A stretch of DNA of 22,568 bases from CAISIP01 sp963974265 (lineage in GTDB: Bacteria; Pseudomonadota; Gammaproteobacteria; Burkholderiales; Burkholderiaceae_C), in the NCBI GenBank assembly GCA_963974265.1, contig CAXBDR010000042.1, forward strand, positions 1 through 22,568. The letters are read 5' to 3'. Positions 14,447 to 22,568 of this stretch are shown in pieces. A program made the translations under genes and the position numbers. Positions within the stretch are counted from its first letter, which is position 1; every line of letters begins with the position of its first letter. The notes under the pieces are model-generated. The model did no database searches and had not been told where the DNA came from. It worked only from the letters and a program-made list of their open reading frames with translations.

Positions 14447-15166
14447 GTGAGCCCGCTGCACTACCGGATTGCCCCCGAGGTTTTCGAGGCTCATCCCGGT
14501 TGTTGCCGGGGCGTCCTCGTGTTCGACCAGCTCGACAACAGCGGGGACGGTGCCGCGCTGCTGCCGCTGCTGCGCGCGGCCGAGCAGCAGGTGCGCGACA
14601 CCGTGGCGGGCAACGTGGCCGACCATCCGCGTATCGCCGCCTGGCGCGAAGCCTATCGCCGCTTCGGCGCCAAGCCGTCCGAACACCGCAGCTCGATCGA
14701 GGCCATGGTGCGGCGCGTTCTGCAGCCGGGCGAAATCCCGTCCATCAACCCGCTGGTGAACATTGGCAATATTGTGTCGCTGCGCCATCTGTTGCCGGCT
14801 GGCGTGCATCCGCTGGGGCCTGGCGACGCGTCGCTGGAACTGCGCACCGCGTTGCCGCAGGACGTGTTCTTGCCGGCTGACGGCAAACCGGCGGAGTCGC
14901 CGCCGGCCGGCGAGATCGTCTTTGCCGCCGAACATACGGTGCTGACCCGTCGCTGGACCTGGCGCCAGGCGCAGGGCACGCAGACGTTGCCGGAGACCAC
15001 GCGGGTGTTCTTCAACATCGACGGCTTGCCACCGGTGTCCGGCGATCAGGTCCTGGCCGCGATGGAGGATGCATCGGCTCTGGTGCTGGCCCATTGCTGC
15101 GGTGTACGCGTGGTGTCGGCGCGGCTCGATGCCGCGCAACCGCAGCTTGCGACCGACCTGCCCTGA
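14447..15166 (+). CDS. Freestanding PheRS-type B3/B4 domain protein
   Basis: A 239-aa protein made of little more than one B3/B4 domain, the editing domain of the phenylalanyl-tRNA synthetase beta subunit (COG3382-type). Family signatures are HPRIAAWREAYRRFGAKPSE, then RSSIEAMVRRVL, SINPLVNIGNIVSLRHLLP and the C-terminal RRWTWRQ. In PheRS this domain hydrolyses tRNA-Phe mischarged with Tyr or meta-Tyr. Freestanding versions are widespread, and I know of no firmly established function. The start is GTG, 12 nt after the ketopantoate-reductase-like gene, and it is last in the + strand run. Its placement beside aromatic-acid catabolism is suggestive but unproven; a role in binding an amino acid or aromatic ligand is an alternative. 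Confidence 0.85.
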   Translation: MSPLHYRIAPEVFEAHPGCCRGVLVFDQLDNSGDGAALLPLLRAAEQQVRDTVAGNVADHPRIAAWREAYRRFGAKPSEHRSSIEAMVRRVLQPGEIPSINPLVNIGNIVSLRHLLPAGVHPLGPGDASLELRTALPQDVFLPADGKPAESPPAGEIVFAAEHTVLTRRWTWRQAQGTQTLPETTRVFFNIDGLPPVSGDQVLAAMEDASALVLAHCCGVRVVSARLDAAQPQLATDLP

Positions 15167-15227
15167 GCAGGTGCGCTACAAGACGGCCCTGCCGCTGGGG
15201 CATCTGGTTTGACACGGCGCTGTGCCC

Positions 15228-15271
15228 GATGACCGGCCGCAAGCCGATGTGCCCGGCGCGGCGCGGTCATC
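15228..15271. terminator. Inverted repeat where the two operons converge
   Basis: GATGACCGGCCGC (15228-15240) pairs with GCGGCGCGGTCATC (15258-15271) with one extra base, leaving a 17-nt loop. The right arm overlaps the stop codon of the - strand dehydrogenase gene. Neither side has a T-run, so it is not a canonical intrinsic terminator. The stem could still end or stabilise both converging transcripts. The rest of the 103-nt spacer shows nothing clear. Confidence 0.4.
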
Positions 15272-16085
15272 ATTTCCCGTGCCAGCCCGCCATGTTGGCG
15301 CTGCTCATCAGCGCGGTGGAAAACCCGCCGTCGACCAGCAGGTCGATGCCGTTGACATAGGCGGCATCGGGGCCGACCAGGAACGACAAGGCATTGGCCA
15401 TGTCCTCGGCCTGCGCAATGCGGCGCAGTGGAATGCGCGATTCTCGCTGTGCCCGCGCCTGTGGCACGGCATACACGCTCGCCGTTCCGGGTGTCTCGGT
15501 CAGGCCAGGAGACAAGGCGTTGGCACGGATGCCGTGCGGGCCCCATTCCAGCGCCATCTGTTTCACCAGCATCAGCGCTGCGGCCTTGCTCGGACTGTAG
15601 GCCGCCAGCGGGGCCGTAGCCTGTGACCCGGATATCGACGTGGTGACGACGATGCTGCCACGTGCACTGCGCAGCAGGTCGTGTGCGGCCTGCCCCAGCA
15701 GCCAGGCAGCGCGCACGTGCACGGCGAAGATGCGGTCCCAATCGTCGATGCGGGCGTCAAGCAGCGGCGCCGGGATGGCGAATCCGGCATTGCTGACCAG
15801 TGCGTCGAGACCATTGAAACGGCGCGCCGCATCGACCAGTTGTCCTGGCACGGCGGGGTCGGCCAGATCGGCGGTCACGGCGGTGACCTCGGCACCCTCG
15901 GCGCGCAGCTGGTCGGCCAGCGTGTTCAGTTCTTCTTCATGCAGGTCCGCCAGCACCATGCGCGCCGGCACTCCAAGGCGGCGGGTGGAGTCGCGCGCCA
16001 GGCGCAGCGCCATGGCCTTGCCAATACCACGCGCCGCGCCGGTGAGCAACACGCGCATGCCTCCGGCATCCCGCGCCTGGCTCAT
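15270..16085 (-). CDS. Short-chain dehydrogenase/reductase (second of pair)
   Basis: A 271-aa SDR oxidoreductase. The Rossmann motif TGAARGIG is at residues 15-22. The catalytic Tyr163-x-x-x-Lys167 is in AAYSPSK, with Ser150/Ser152 in TSISGS, and the C-terminus has the usual NGIDLLVDGGF. Two departures from consensus are visible: SNAG (98-101) instead of NNAG, and His123 (AVHVRA) where classical SDRs have the catalytic-tetrad Asn. It is the last gene of the - strand operon; its ATG overlaps the stop of the preceding SDR by 4 nt, so the two are translationally coupled. An internal ATG at codon 10, just before the cofactor motif, is an alternative start. The substrate is unknown. Confidence 0.88.
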   Translation of the reverse strand: MSQARDAGGMRVLLTGAARGIGKAMALRLARDSTRRLGVPARMVLADLHEEELNTLADQLRAEGAEVTAVTADLADPAVPGQLVDAARRFNGLDALVSNAGFAIPAPLLDARIDDWDRIFAVHVRAAWLLGQAAHDLLRSARGSIVVTTSISGSQATAPLAAYSPSKAAALMLVKQMALEWGPHGIRANALSPGLTETPGTASVYAVPQARAQRESRIPLRRIAQAEDMANALSFLVGPDAAYVNGIDLLVDGGFSTALMSSANMAGWHGK

Positions 16086-16855
16086 GTCGCGACCATGCCG
16101 CCATCGACCGGCAGCGTGACGCCGGTGATATAGCTCGCCATGTCCGAGGCCAGAAACACCGCCGGCTGGGCGATCTCATCGGGTTGTCCCATGCGGCCCA
16201 GGGGCGTGCGTTGCATGAAGGCCTGCAGCCGCGCCGGGTCGGACCGGGTGGCGGCCGTCATCGGGGTCTCGATCACGCCTGGTGCAATCGCATTTACGCG
16301 AATGCCGTCCTTGGCCAGGTCGGCCGCCATGGCCTGCGTCATCATCTTGACCGCACCCTTGGAGCCGGAATAACCCAGGCATCCGCGCTGGGCGATGAGG
16401 GCGGCGCCAGAGGCAATGTTGATGACGCAACCCCGGGTCTGGCGCAGCGCCGGCAGGCAGGCGTGCAGCACATTGAAGCCACCCATCACGTTGACATCGA
16501 AGACCTTGCGGATGTTGTCGTGCGCCTGCGGGCTGTCGACGCCTTCGCGGATCAGGATGCCGGCGTTGTTGACCAGAATATCGATGGCGCCGACCTCGTC
16601 GGCAATCTTGCGGGCGAGGGCCTGGCAAGCCGGCACATCGGTGATGTCCAGCGCAAAGGCCCAGGCCTTGCCGCCCCGGGCCTCGATGCTGGAGGCCGTC
16701 CGGGTACAGTCATCGACGGTCAGGTCGACCAGGATCACGCGAGCGCCGGCCTGGGCGTAGGCCAGCGCGATGGCGCGACCGATGCCGGCACCGGCTCCGG
16801 TGACCAGGGCCAGGTGGCCGGCGAGGGAAGGTCGGCAGGTGTCGTCAGCGGGCAT
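16082..16855 (-). CDS. Short-chain dehydrogenase/reductase (first of pair)
   Basis: A 257-aa classical SDR. TGAGAGIG is at residues 19-26, NNAG at 96-99, the structural Asn122 in VNVMG, catalytic Ser149 in NIASGA and Tyr162-x-x-x-Lys166 in YSGSK. Asp44 at the end of the second beta strand (VILVDL) suggests NAD(H) rather than NADP(H). The start at 16855 is chosen because GGAG, 6 nt before it on the - strand, is a good Shine-Dalgarno; a Met four codons upstream would bury that site. It follows livM by 25 nt and overlaps the next SDR by 4 nt. It probably oxidises or reduces an alcohol or ketone derived from the imported compound. Confidence 0.92.
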   Translation of the reverse strand: MPADDTCRPSLAGHLALVTGAGAGIGRAIALAYAQAGARVILVDLTVDDCTRTASSIEARGGKAWAFALDITDVPACQALARKIADEVGAIDILVNNAGILIREGVDSPQAHDNIRKVFDVNVMGGFNVLHACLPALRQTRGCVINIASGAALIAQRGCLGYSGSKGAVKMMTQAMAADLAKDGIRVNAIAPGVIETPMTAATRSDPARLQAFMQRTPLGRMGQPDEIAQPAVFLASDMASYITGVTLPVDGGMVAT

Positions 16856-16880
16856 GGGTATCTCCATTCGTGGTCTGGTG

Positions 16881-17852
16881 TCAGGGGGTGGGGCGGCTCG
16901 CCCTCCGTGCCAGAAAGGCGTTGAGCTCACCAACGATGCCGCGCCGGAACACCAGCACGACAACGACGAACACGACGCCTTGCACGATGAGAAGCGACTC
17001 GGCAAAGGCCGACAGGCTGTTTTGCATGGTGACGACGACGATGGCACCGACCACAGGCCCCAGCATGGTTTGCAGGCCGCCGACGATGCCCATCAGCAGT
17101 GCCTCGCCCGATGTGACCCAGCTCACGTCGGTCAGCGTCGCGATCTGGAACACCACCACCTTGAGCGAGCCGGCCAGGCCTGCCAGCGCGGCCGAAAGCG
17201 TGAAGGCCAGCAGCTTGTAGCGGTTGACCCGGTACCCCAGCGAGATCGCGCGCGGCTCGTTGTCGCGGATCGCCGTGAGCACCTGGCCGAACGGCGAGTG
17301 CACGATGCGCCAGATCAGCCAGAACGCGGCCACGACCACGAGCATCACGATGTAATACAGCGTGGTGTCATCGGACAGGTCGACGATGCCCAGCAGCGTG
17401 CCGCGCGGCACGTTCTGGATGCCATCTTCGCCACCGGTCAGGGGAGAACGCAGCGCGATGAAGTACACGAGCTGGGCACACGCCAGCGTGATCATCGAGA
17501 ACGCGATGCCCGCGCGACGGATCGCCAGCGTACCGGTGACGACGCCGATCAGCGCGGCGAATGCGGTGCCGAACACCACGCCCAGCGCCGGGTTCCAGGC
17601 CCAGACCTTGATGGCATGGGCGGCCGCGTAGCCTGCCGAGCCGAAGAACATCGCGTGTCCGAAAGACAACAGGCCGACATAACCGACCAGCAGGTTCAAC
17701 GAAGCGGCCAGCAGCGAGAAACACAGCAGCTTCATCAGGAAGATGGGATAGGCGAACCAGGGCGCGAGCAGCAGTGCGCAGGCGCCGACGAGCAGCAATG
17801 CCCAGGTCAAGCGGGACTGGGAGCCGGAGTTGGCGGTGGCTGTGACGGTCAT
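16881..17852 (-). CDS. livM: Branched-chain-amino-acid-type ABC transporter permease LivM
   Basis: A 323-aa integral membrane permease of the LivM family, one half of the inner-membrane channel of a HAAT-type importer. It has roughly eight to nine hydrophobic segments. The conserved stretch LNLLVGYVGLLSFGHAMFFG is near residues 52-71, and the cytoplasmic loop AIRDNEPRAISLGYRVNRYK, which docks on the ATPases, is at about 193-212. It lies 13 nt downstream of livH. Systems of this type carry not only Leu/Ile/Val but also many aromatic and other carboxylic acids when located in catabolic operons, which is the likelier role here. Confidence 0.93.
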   Translation of the reverse strand: MTVTATANSGSQSRLTWALLLVGACALLLAPWFAYPIFLMKLLCFSLLAASLNLLVGYVGLLSFGHAMFFGSAGYAAAHAIKVWAWNPALGVVFGTAFAALIGVVTGTLAIRRAGIAFSMITLACAQLVYFIALRSPLTGGEDGIQNVPRGTLLGIVDLSDDTTLYYIVMLVVVAAFWLIWRIVHSPFGQVLTAIRDNEPRAISLGYRVNRYKLLAFTLSAALAGLAGSLKVVVFQIATLTDVSWVTSGEALLMGIVGGLQTMLGPVVGAIVVVTMQNSLSAFAESLLIVQGVVFVVVVLVFRRGIVGELNAFLARRASRPTP

Positions 17853-17865
17853 GTCGTGTGCGGTT

Positions 17866-18750
17866 CTAGTGGGAGCTGCCGAACAGGCCGTTCGGGCGTA
17901 CAGCCAGCGTCAGCAACATGGCCAGGAACACCACGATGCCGGCAAATTCGGGGAAGAACACCTTGGTCAGGCCTTCGATGACGCCCAGGCCGAAGCCGGC
18001 CACGATGGCGCCGACGATGGAGCCCATGCCTCCGATCACGACGACGGCGAAGACGACGATGATCAGGTTCGTACCCATCAGCGGATTGACCTGGTAGATC
18101 GGCGCGGCCATCACCCCGCTGAAACCGGCCAGGCCGACCCCCAGGCCGTAGGTCAGCATCAGCATGCGCGGCACGTTGATGCCGAAGGTGCGCACCAGCT
18201 GCGGGTTCTCGGTGGCAGCGCGCAGGTAGGATCCGAGCTTGGTGCGTTCGATGGTGTACCAGGTTGCCAGGCAGACCGTCATCGACGCGGCGATGACCCA
18301 GAGCCGGTACCAGGGCAGGAAGGCGAAGTCGGTGTCCAGCCCGCCCGCGATCGGATTGGCATACGGCTGCCCGGTGGAGCCGAACTGCAGGCGGAATGCG
18401 CCCTCGAGAATCAGCGCAAAGCCGAAGGTCAGCAGCAGCGCGTAGACATGGTCCAGGTGGTAGAGCCGGCGCAGCATGGTGCGCTCGAGCACGATGCCGA
18501 AGCCGCCGACCAGCAGCGGGGTCAGCAGCAGGGCCCACCAGTAGTTGATGCCGCCATACTCGAGCAGCGCCCAGGCGACGAAGGCGCCGAGCATGTATTG
18601 CGCGCCGTGGGCGAAGTTCACCACGTGCAGCATGCCGAAGATGATGGCCAGGCCCAGGCTCATCAGGGCGTAGAAGGATCCATTGATCATGCCGACCAGC
18701 AACTGGCCGACAAATGCGGCCGTGGGAACGCCGAACAGGGATTCAGGCAT
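17866..18750 (-). CDS. livH: Branched-chain-amino-acid-type ABC transporter permease LivH
   Basis: A 294-aa permease of the LivH family, partner of LivM. The N-terminal part shows the conserved NGSFYALMSLGLAIIFGMLH followed by VVNFAHGAQYMLGAF. The coupling loop RAATENPQLVRTFGINVPR is near residues 175-193, and the late segment GGMGSIVGAIVAGFGLGVIE is typical. There are about eight membrane segments, and the C-terminus is RPNGLFG. It is 36 nt downstream of livF and 13 nt upstream of livM. The upstream Shine-Dalgarno is weak, so translation may depend on coupling within the operon. Confidence 0.93.
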   Translation of the reverse strand: MPESLFGVPTAAFVGQLLVGMINGSFYALMSLGLAIIFGMLHVVNFAHGAQYMLGAFVAWALLEYGGINYWWALLLTPLLVGGFGIVLERTMLRRLYHLDHVYALLLTFGFALILEGAFRLQFGSTGQPYANPIAGGLDTDFAFLPWYRLWVIAASMTVCLATWYTIERTKLGSYLRAATENPQLVRTFGINVPRMLMLTYGLGVGLAGFSGVMAAPIYQVNPLMGTNLIIVVFAVVVIGGMGSIVGAIVAGFGLGVIEGLTKVFFPEFAGIVVFLAMLLTLAVRPNGLFGSSH

Positions 18751-18786
18751 CGGAAATGTCTCTCATGATGGAACAGGCGCCGGGAT

Positions 18787-19498
<712 letters not shown>

Positions 19499-19506
<8 letters not shown>

Positions 19507-20254
19507 GTGCGCCTCCGACATAGGCGTCGATCACGCGCGGGTCGCGCGAGACCTCGTCGTAATTGCCTTCGGCGAGGATCTCCCCGGCCTGCAGCACCGT
19601 GATGCGATCGCACAGTTCGGCCACCACTTTCATGTTGTGCTCCACCATCAGCACCGTGCGCTCCCGGGCAACCTCGGCGATCAACCGTGTCACCGGAGCA
19701 ATGTCTTCGTGGCCGAGTCCGGCAATCGGCTCGTCGAGCAGGATCAGTTCCGGGTCCAGCGCCAGCGTCGTGGCCAGCTCCAGTGCCCGCTTTCGGCCGT
19801 ACGGCAGGTCGGCGGCGATGTGCCCCAGGTAAGGCTCCAGGCCGACCGCGGCGAGCAGTTCCTGCGCACGCGCGTCATGGCGCTCGAGCACCCGGTCGCT
19901 GCGCCAGAACGCGAAACTGCCACCACTCTTGCGTTGCAGCGCGACCCGCACGTTGTCGAGCACGTTCATCTGGCCGAACACGGCCGAGATCTGGAACGAA
20001 CGCACCAGGCCGCTGGCGGCCACGCTGGCCGGGTCGCTGCGGGTGATGTCGCGGCCGTTGAACACGATGCGGCCGGCGCTGGGCGACAAGAACGTGGTCA
20101 GCAGGTTGAAGCAGGTGGTCTTGCCGGCGCCGTTGGGGCCGATCAGCGCATGGATGCTGTGGCGCTTGACGCGCAGCGACACGTCCCGCACGGCATGGAA
20201 GCCGCGGAACTGCTTGCTCAGGCCCTGGGTCTCCAGGATGTAGTCGCCGTTCAC
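19499..20254 (-). CDS. livG: ABC transporter ATP-binding protein LivG
   Basis: A 251-aa ATPase of the importer. Walker A is GPNGAGKTT at residues 39-47, followed by the LivG-type FNLLTTFLSPSAG and SFQISAVFGQMNVLDNV. The signature position reads LPYGRKRALELA, a variant of LSxGQ that I have seen in LivG paralogues from catabolic loci. Walker B is LILLDEPIAGLG and the switch histidine is in MVEHNM. The start is GTG at 20254, whose GTGA overlaps the stop of the SMP-30-like gene. A much longer reading frame exists upstream, but it runs through the SMP-30 gene in another frame and is not conserved. Confidence 0.93.
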
Positions 20255-21135
20255 GCGAGTGCCCGGTCGTCGAACAGGGTCTCCGGCAGGCCGCGCACGC
20301 CCAGTCCCGCAAAGGCGAACAGCGCGCCGCCGTCCGGGTGGTCGGTCTTCATCAGGTTGCCGGTGTTGCTCAGGCTGGTGACGTACAACACGTCCAGTTC
20401 CGGGCCGCCGAAGCAGGGGCAACTGGGGAAGGGGGTGGGTACGTCCAGCAACTGCACCAGGCTGCCATCGCGCGCGTAACGTCCGAGCTTGCCGGCCTGC
20501 ACCAGCGCCACCCACAGACAGCCCTCGGCGTCGACCGTCGCGCCGTCGGGCGCCGAGCCCTGCGCGCGGGTGTTCATCAGCGTGCGCGGTGTGCCCAGCG
20601 CGCCGGTGCCGGGGTCGTAGTCGGCGGCACGGACTTCGTCGCTCATGCTGTCGGCGAAATACAGCGTGCGGCCATCCGGGCTGAAGCAGGTGCTGTTGGC
20701 CAGCGCGATACCCGGCACGATTTCGCTGACCGTGCCGTCGGTATCCAGCCGGTAGAAGGCACCGTCCCGGTCATGGCGGCCGACCACCAGCGAGCCGGCG
20801 ATGAAGCTGCCCTGGCGGTCGGTACGGCCATCGTTCATGCGGATGTCGCGGGCCTTGTGCGTCACCCGGGCCACGGGTGTGACGGCACCCGTGCGGGTAT
20901 CGAGCAGGTGGAAGCCGTCGGCCAGCGCCAGCAGGATGCGGCCGGTTTCGGTCAGCGCAATGGAGCCGACGTCGCTGGGCAGTGGCCATTCGGTGCGTCC
21001 GCCACTGGCGGGGTGCAGGCGGCGCACCACGGGCGCCTTGGAATCGATCCAGTACAGGCAGTCGTCCCGGCTGTCCCACAGGGGGCATTCGCCGAGGCGG
21101 TCGCGGGTCGGACTGACGATGGTCGGTGTATTCAT
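20251..21135 (-). CDS. SMP-30/gluconolactonase/LRE family protein
   Basis: A 294-aa six-bladed beta-propeller enzyme, predicted to hydrolyse a lactone or similar ester. The divalent-metal ligands of the family are recognisable: Glu16 in GECPLWD, Asn147 in LANSTCFSPDG and Asp197 in GSAPDGATVD. Asn101 lies in the substrate-lid segment RMNDGRTD. The ending resembles sugar-lactone lactonases. It overlaps the OYE gene by 4 nt (ATGA) and livG by 4 nt (GTGA), so it is embedded within the transport operon. A sugar-lactonase role does not fit the aromatic neighbourhood well; hydrolysis of a lactone formed by the adjacent oxidoreductases is a plausible alternative. Confidence 0.88.
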   Translation of the reverse strand: MNTPTIVSPTRDRLGECPLWDSRDDCLYWIDSKAPVVRRLHPASGGRTEWPLPSDVGSIALTETGRILLALADGFHLLDTRTGAVTPVARVTHKARDIRMNDGRTDRQGSFIAGSLVVGRHDRDGAFYRLDTDGTVSEIVPGIALANSTCFSPDGRTLYFADSMSDEVRAADYDPGTGALGTPRTLMNTRAQGSAPDGATVDAEGCLWVALVQAGKLGRYARDGSLVQLLDVPTPFPSCPCFGGPELDVLYVTSLSNTGNLMKTDHPDGGALFAFAGLGVRGLPETLFDDRALA

Positions 21136-22289
21136 GCGAGTGTCTTGTCGAGGGCGGCGGCGCGAATCGGGTCGGCCACAGCGGCACGGCGCTGCAGCCA
21201 CATCCGGTATTGCCGGGGCCAGCTGGCGTAGTCGTCGTTGGCGCCCAGCGCGATTTCGGCGTGCACCGCCCAGTTGGGGTTGTACAAGGCTTCGCGCCCG
21301 AGGGCGACGAGGTCGGCCTGGCCCCGGGCCAGGTAGTGTTCCGCATGGTGCGGGTCGATGATCAGGCCCACGCCCATGGTCGTGATGCCGGTCGCCGCGC
21401 GGATGCGGTGCGCCATGTCGGCGTTGAATTCCAGGCCGCGCGCAATACGCTTGCCCTCGGTCGGGTAGCTTGAAATGCCGCCGCCCGAGGAGCAGTCGAG
21501 CACGTCCACGCCGCGGCTTTGCAGCGCGCGCACCAGCGCGATGGTTTCGTCGAGTTCGAAACCGCCGTCCTGCGGGTCGGCCAGCGACACGCGCCAGAAC
21601 AGCGGCAATGTCTCGGGCCACTGGCGGCGCACGGCCTCGGCCACTTCCAGCGCAAAGCGGTGGCGGTCGGTGCCATAGTGGTCCTGGCGCCGGTTCGATA
21701 CCGGATGCAGGAACTGATGCACCAGGTAGCCGTGCGCGCCGTGGATCTCCAGTGCCTGGAAGCCGGCTTCGTGCGCGCGCAGGGCGGCATCGCCCCAGGC
21801 CTGCACGATGCGCGCCACCTCGTCGGTACCGGGCTCCTGCGGCACGCGCCAGCCGGGTCCGACCGGCAGCGCACTGGGGGCCACGGTCGGCCATGCGCCC
21901 TCGCCGCGGGCTGCGTCCGCATCGTTGAGCGGCCCGTGGCCTTCCCACCATTTCTGCAACCCGGCCTTGCGTCCGCAGTGGCCGAGCTGGATGCCGGCCA
22001 CAGCGCCGCTGGAGCGCAAGGCACGTGCAACCCGGGCCAGCGGTTCGACATGGTCGTCGTGCCACAGGCCCAGGTCACCGTGCGTATTGCGTCCCCGCTT
22101 TTCGACGGCGCTGGCGCCGACGAAGACGATGCCCGCCCCACCCATGGCAAATCGGGCCATGTGGGTCAGGTGCCAGTCGTTGGCGCAACCGTCGACCGCC
22201 GAATACTGCTGCATGGGCGAGATCGCCACGCGGTTGCGTGCGGTGACATCGCGCAGGGCCAGGGGCGTGAAGAGGTGGGGGCGGGACAT
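21132..22289 (-). CDS. NADH:flavin oxidoreductase, Old Yellow Enzyme family (YqjM-like)
   Basis: A 385-aa FMN ene-reductase with a TIM-barrel fold that reduces activated C=C bonds using NAD(P)H. The N-terminus LFTPLALRDVTARNRVAISP is classic. QLGHCGRK is at 101-108, and the substrate-binding pair is His183/His186 in IHGAHGYLVHQFL, followed by SNRRQDHYG. The position of the regulatory Cys of YqjM (MCxYS) is Gln27 here (PMQQYS), so redox tuning by that Cys is lost. I start it at ATG 22289, 13 nt after the solute-binding-protein stop; earlier residues are not conserved. The position between transport genes suggests reduction of an unsaturated imported acid or thioester. Confidence 0.9.
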   Translation of the reverse strand: MSRPHLFTPLALRDVTARNRVAISPMQQYSAVDGCANDWHLTHMARFAMGGAGIVFVGASAVEKRGRNTHGDLGLWHDDHVEPLARVARALRSSGAVAGIQLGHCGRKAGLQKWWEGHGPLNDADAARGEGAWPTVAPSALPVGPGWRVPQEPGTDEVARIVQAWGDAALRAHEAGFQALEIHGAHGYLVHQFLHPVSNRRQDHYGTDRHRFALEVAEAVRRQWPETLPLFWRVSLADPQDGGFELDETIALVRALQSRGVDVLDCSSGGGISSYPTEGKRIARGLEFNADMAHRIRAATGITTMGVGLIIDPHHAEHYLARGQADLVALGREALYNPNWAVHAEIALGANDDYASWPRQYRMWLQRRAAVADPIRAAALDKTLA

Positions 22290-22302
22290 CGTGCGCGCGC
22301 GT

Positions 22303-22568
22303 CTACTTCTTGATGAAGTCGCAACCACCCTCGGCCAGCGGACGGAATGCCTGCTCCGCGGGAATCGGCGTTCCGACCTTGTAGTAGTCGTACTTGACCT
22401 TGCTCATGGCAGGTGCCATGACCGTCACCGGGTAGATCGGGCGCATCACCTGGCCGTCCGCGCGAATGGAGACGTTCTTCATCGTCAGGTCGTTGATCGG
22501 CGTGGCTTTCATCTTCGCGATGACGGCCGGCCCGGCGTCCGTGCCGGCCGCCTGCACGCCCTTGAGGT
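22303..22568 (-). CDS. ABC transporter substrate-binding protein, C-terminal end (5' truncated by window)
   Basis: The last 87 or so codons of a periplasmic solute-binding protein of the branched-chain-amino-acid/amide family (Peripla_BP_6 type). The visible part includes KGVQAAGTDAGPAVIAKMKA, then NDLTMKNVSIRADGQVMRP, MYPVTV-like IYPVTVM and a terminal GGCDFIKK. These are typical of the C-terminal lobe in proteins encoded beside aromatic-acid LivFGHM systems. The signal peptide and ligand-contacting residues lie beyond the window edge. It is the first visible gene of the - strand operon and is followed after 13 nt by the Old Yellow Enzyme gene. Confidence 0.85.
   Translation of the reverse strand, partial: LKGVQAAGTDAGPAVIAKMKATPINDLTMKNVSIRADGQVMRPIYPVTVMAPAMSKVKYDYYKVGTPIPAEQAFRPLAEGGCDFIKK

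Noticed and set aside
13250..15139. 629-codon - strand open frame
   Set aside because: It spans three well-supported + strand genes in antisense; composition is typical of a GC-rich shadow frame.
16770..17981. 403-codon + strand open frame
   Set aside because: It runs antisense through the SDR start and livM and is very rich in Gln/His/Arg/Asp; it is a shadow of a hydrophobic permease gene.

Overview
The window looks like a high-GC betaproteobacterial chromosome, most likely Burkholderiales. The basis is the housekeeping order cysS - DNA glycosylase - accA - tilS - lysC - tRNA-Ser, which I know as a conserved Burkholderiales arrangement, together with GC-rich codon use throughout. No database search was possible, so the genus is not assigned.

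Region 1 (1-4554, + strand) is core genome: the 3' end of cysS, an AlkA-type glycosylase, the acetyl-CoA carboxylase alpha subunit, tRNA-Ile lysidine synthetase, aspartate kinase, and tRNA-Ser(GCU). The tRNA has its own promoter inside the end of lysC and a strong intrinsic terminator.

Region 2 (4555-4976) holds a possible promoter, a leader with two mutually exclusive inverted repeats, and a small 69-codon gene of unknown function.

Region 3 (5017-15166) is a catabolic cluster. A LysR-type regulator is divergent from a + strand gene run. That run carries recognisable homoprotocatechuate (3,4-dihydroxyphenylacetate) meta-cleavage functions: hydratase HpaH, semialdehyde dehydrogenase HpaE, an HpaD-type class III extradiol dioxygenase and a single-domain HpaG-type fumarylacetoacetate-hydrolase-fold protein. 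Mixed in are genes absent from the textbook hpa operon: a GlcD/D-2-hydroxyacid dehydrogenase flavoprotein, a twin-arginine/lipobox type-B carboxylesterase, a ketopantoate-reductase-like enzyme and a freestanding PheRS-type B3/B4 domain protein. The isomerase HpaF, the aldolase HpaI and the hydroxylase HpaBC are not in the window.

Region 4 (15270-22568, - strand) converges on region 3. Reading from the right edge it holds the end of a branched-chain-amino-acid-type ABC solute-binding protein, an Old Yellow Enzyme, an SMP-30/gluconolactonase-like protein, LivG, LivF, LivH, LivM and two short-chain dehydrogenases. Several genes overlap by 4-8 nt, so this looks like one translationally coupled operon for uptake and early processing of a small organic acid. 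An inverted repeat lies where the two operons meet.

My reading is that region 4 imports and modifies a substrate, and region 3 cleaves and degrades an aromatic ring derived from it. The actual substrate cannot be read from the sequence. The most unusual elements are the B3/B4 editing-domain protein at the end of a ring-cleavage operon, the exported esterase plus D-hydroxyacid dehydrogenase combination, and the alternative-pairing leader of the small gene.
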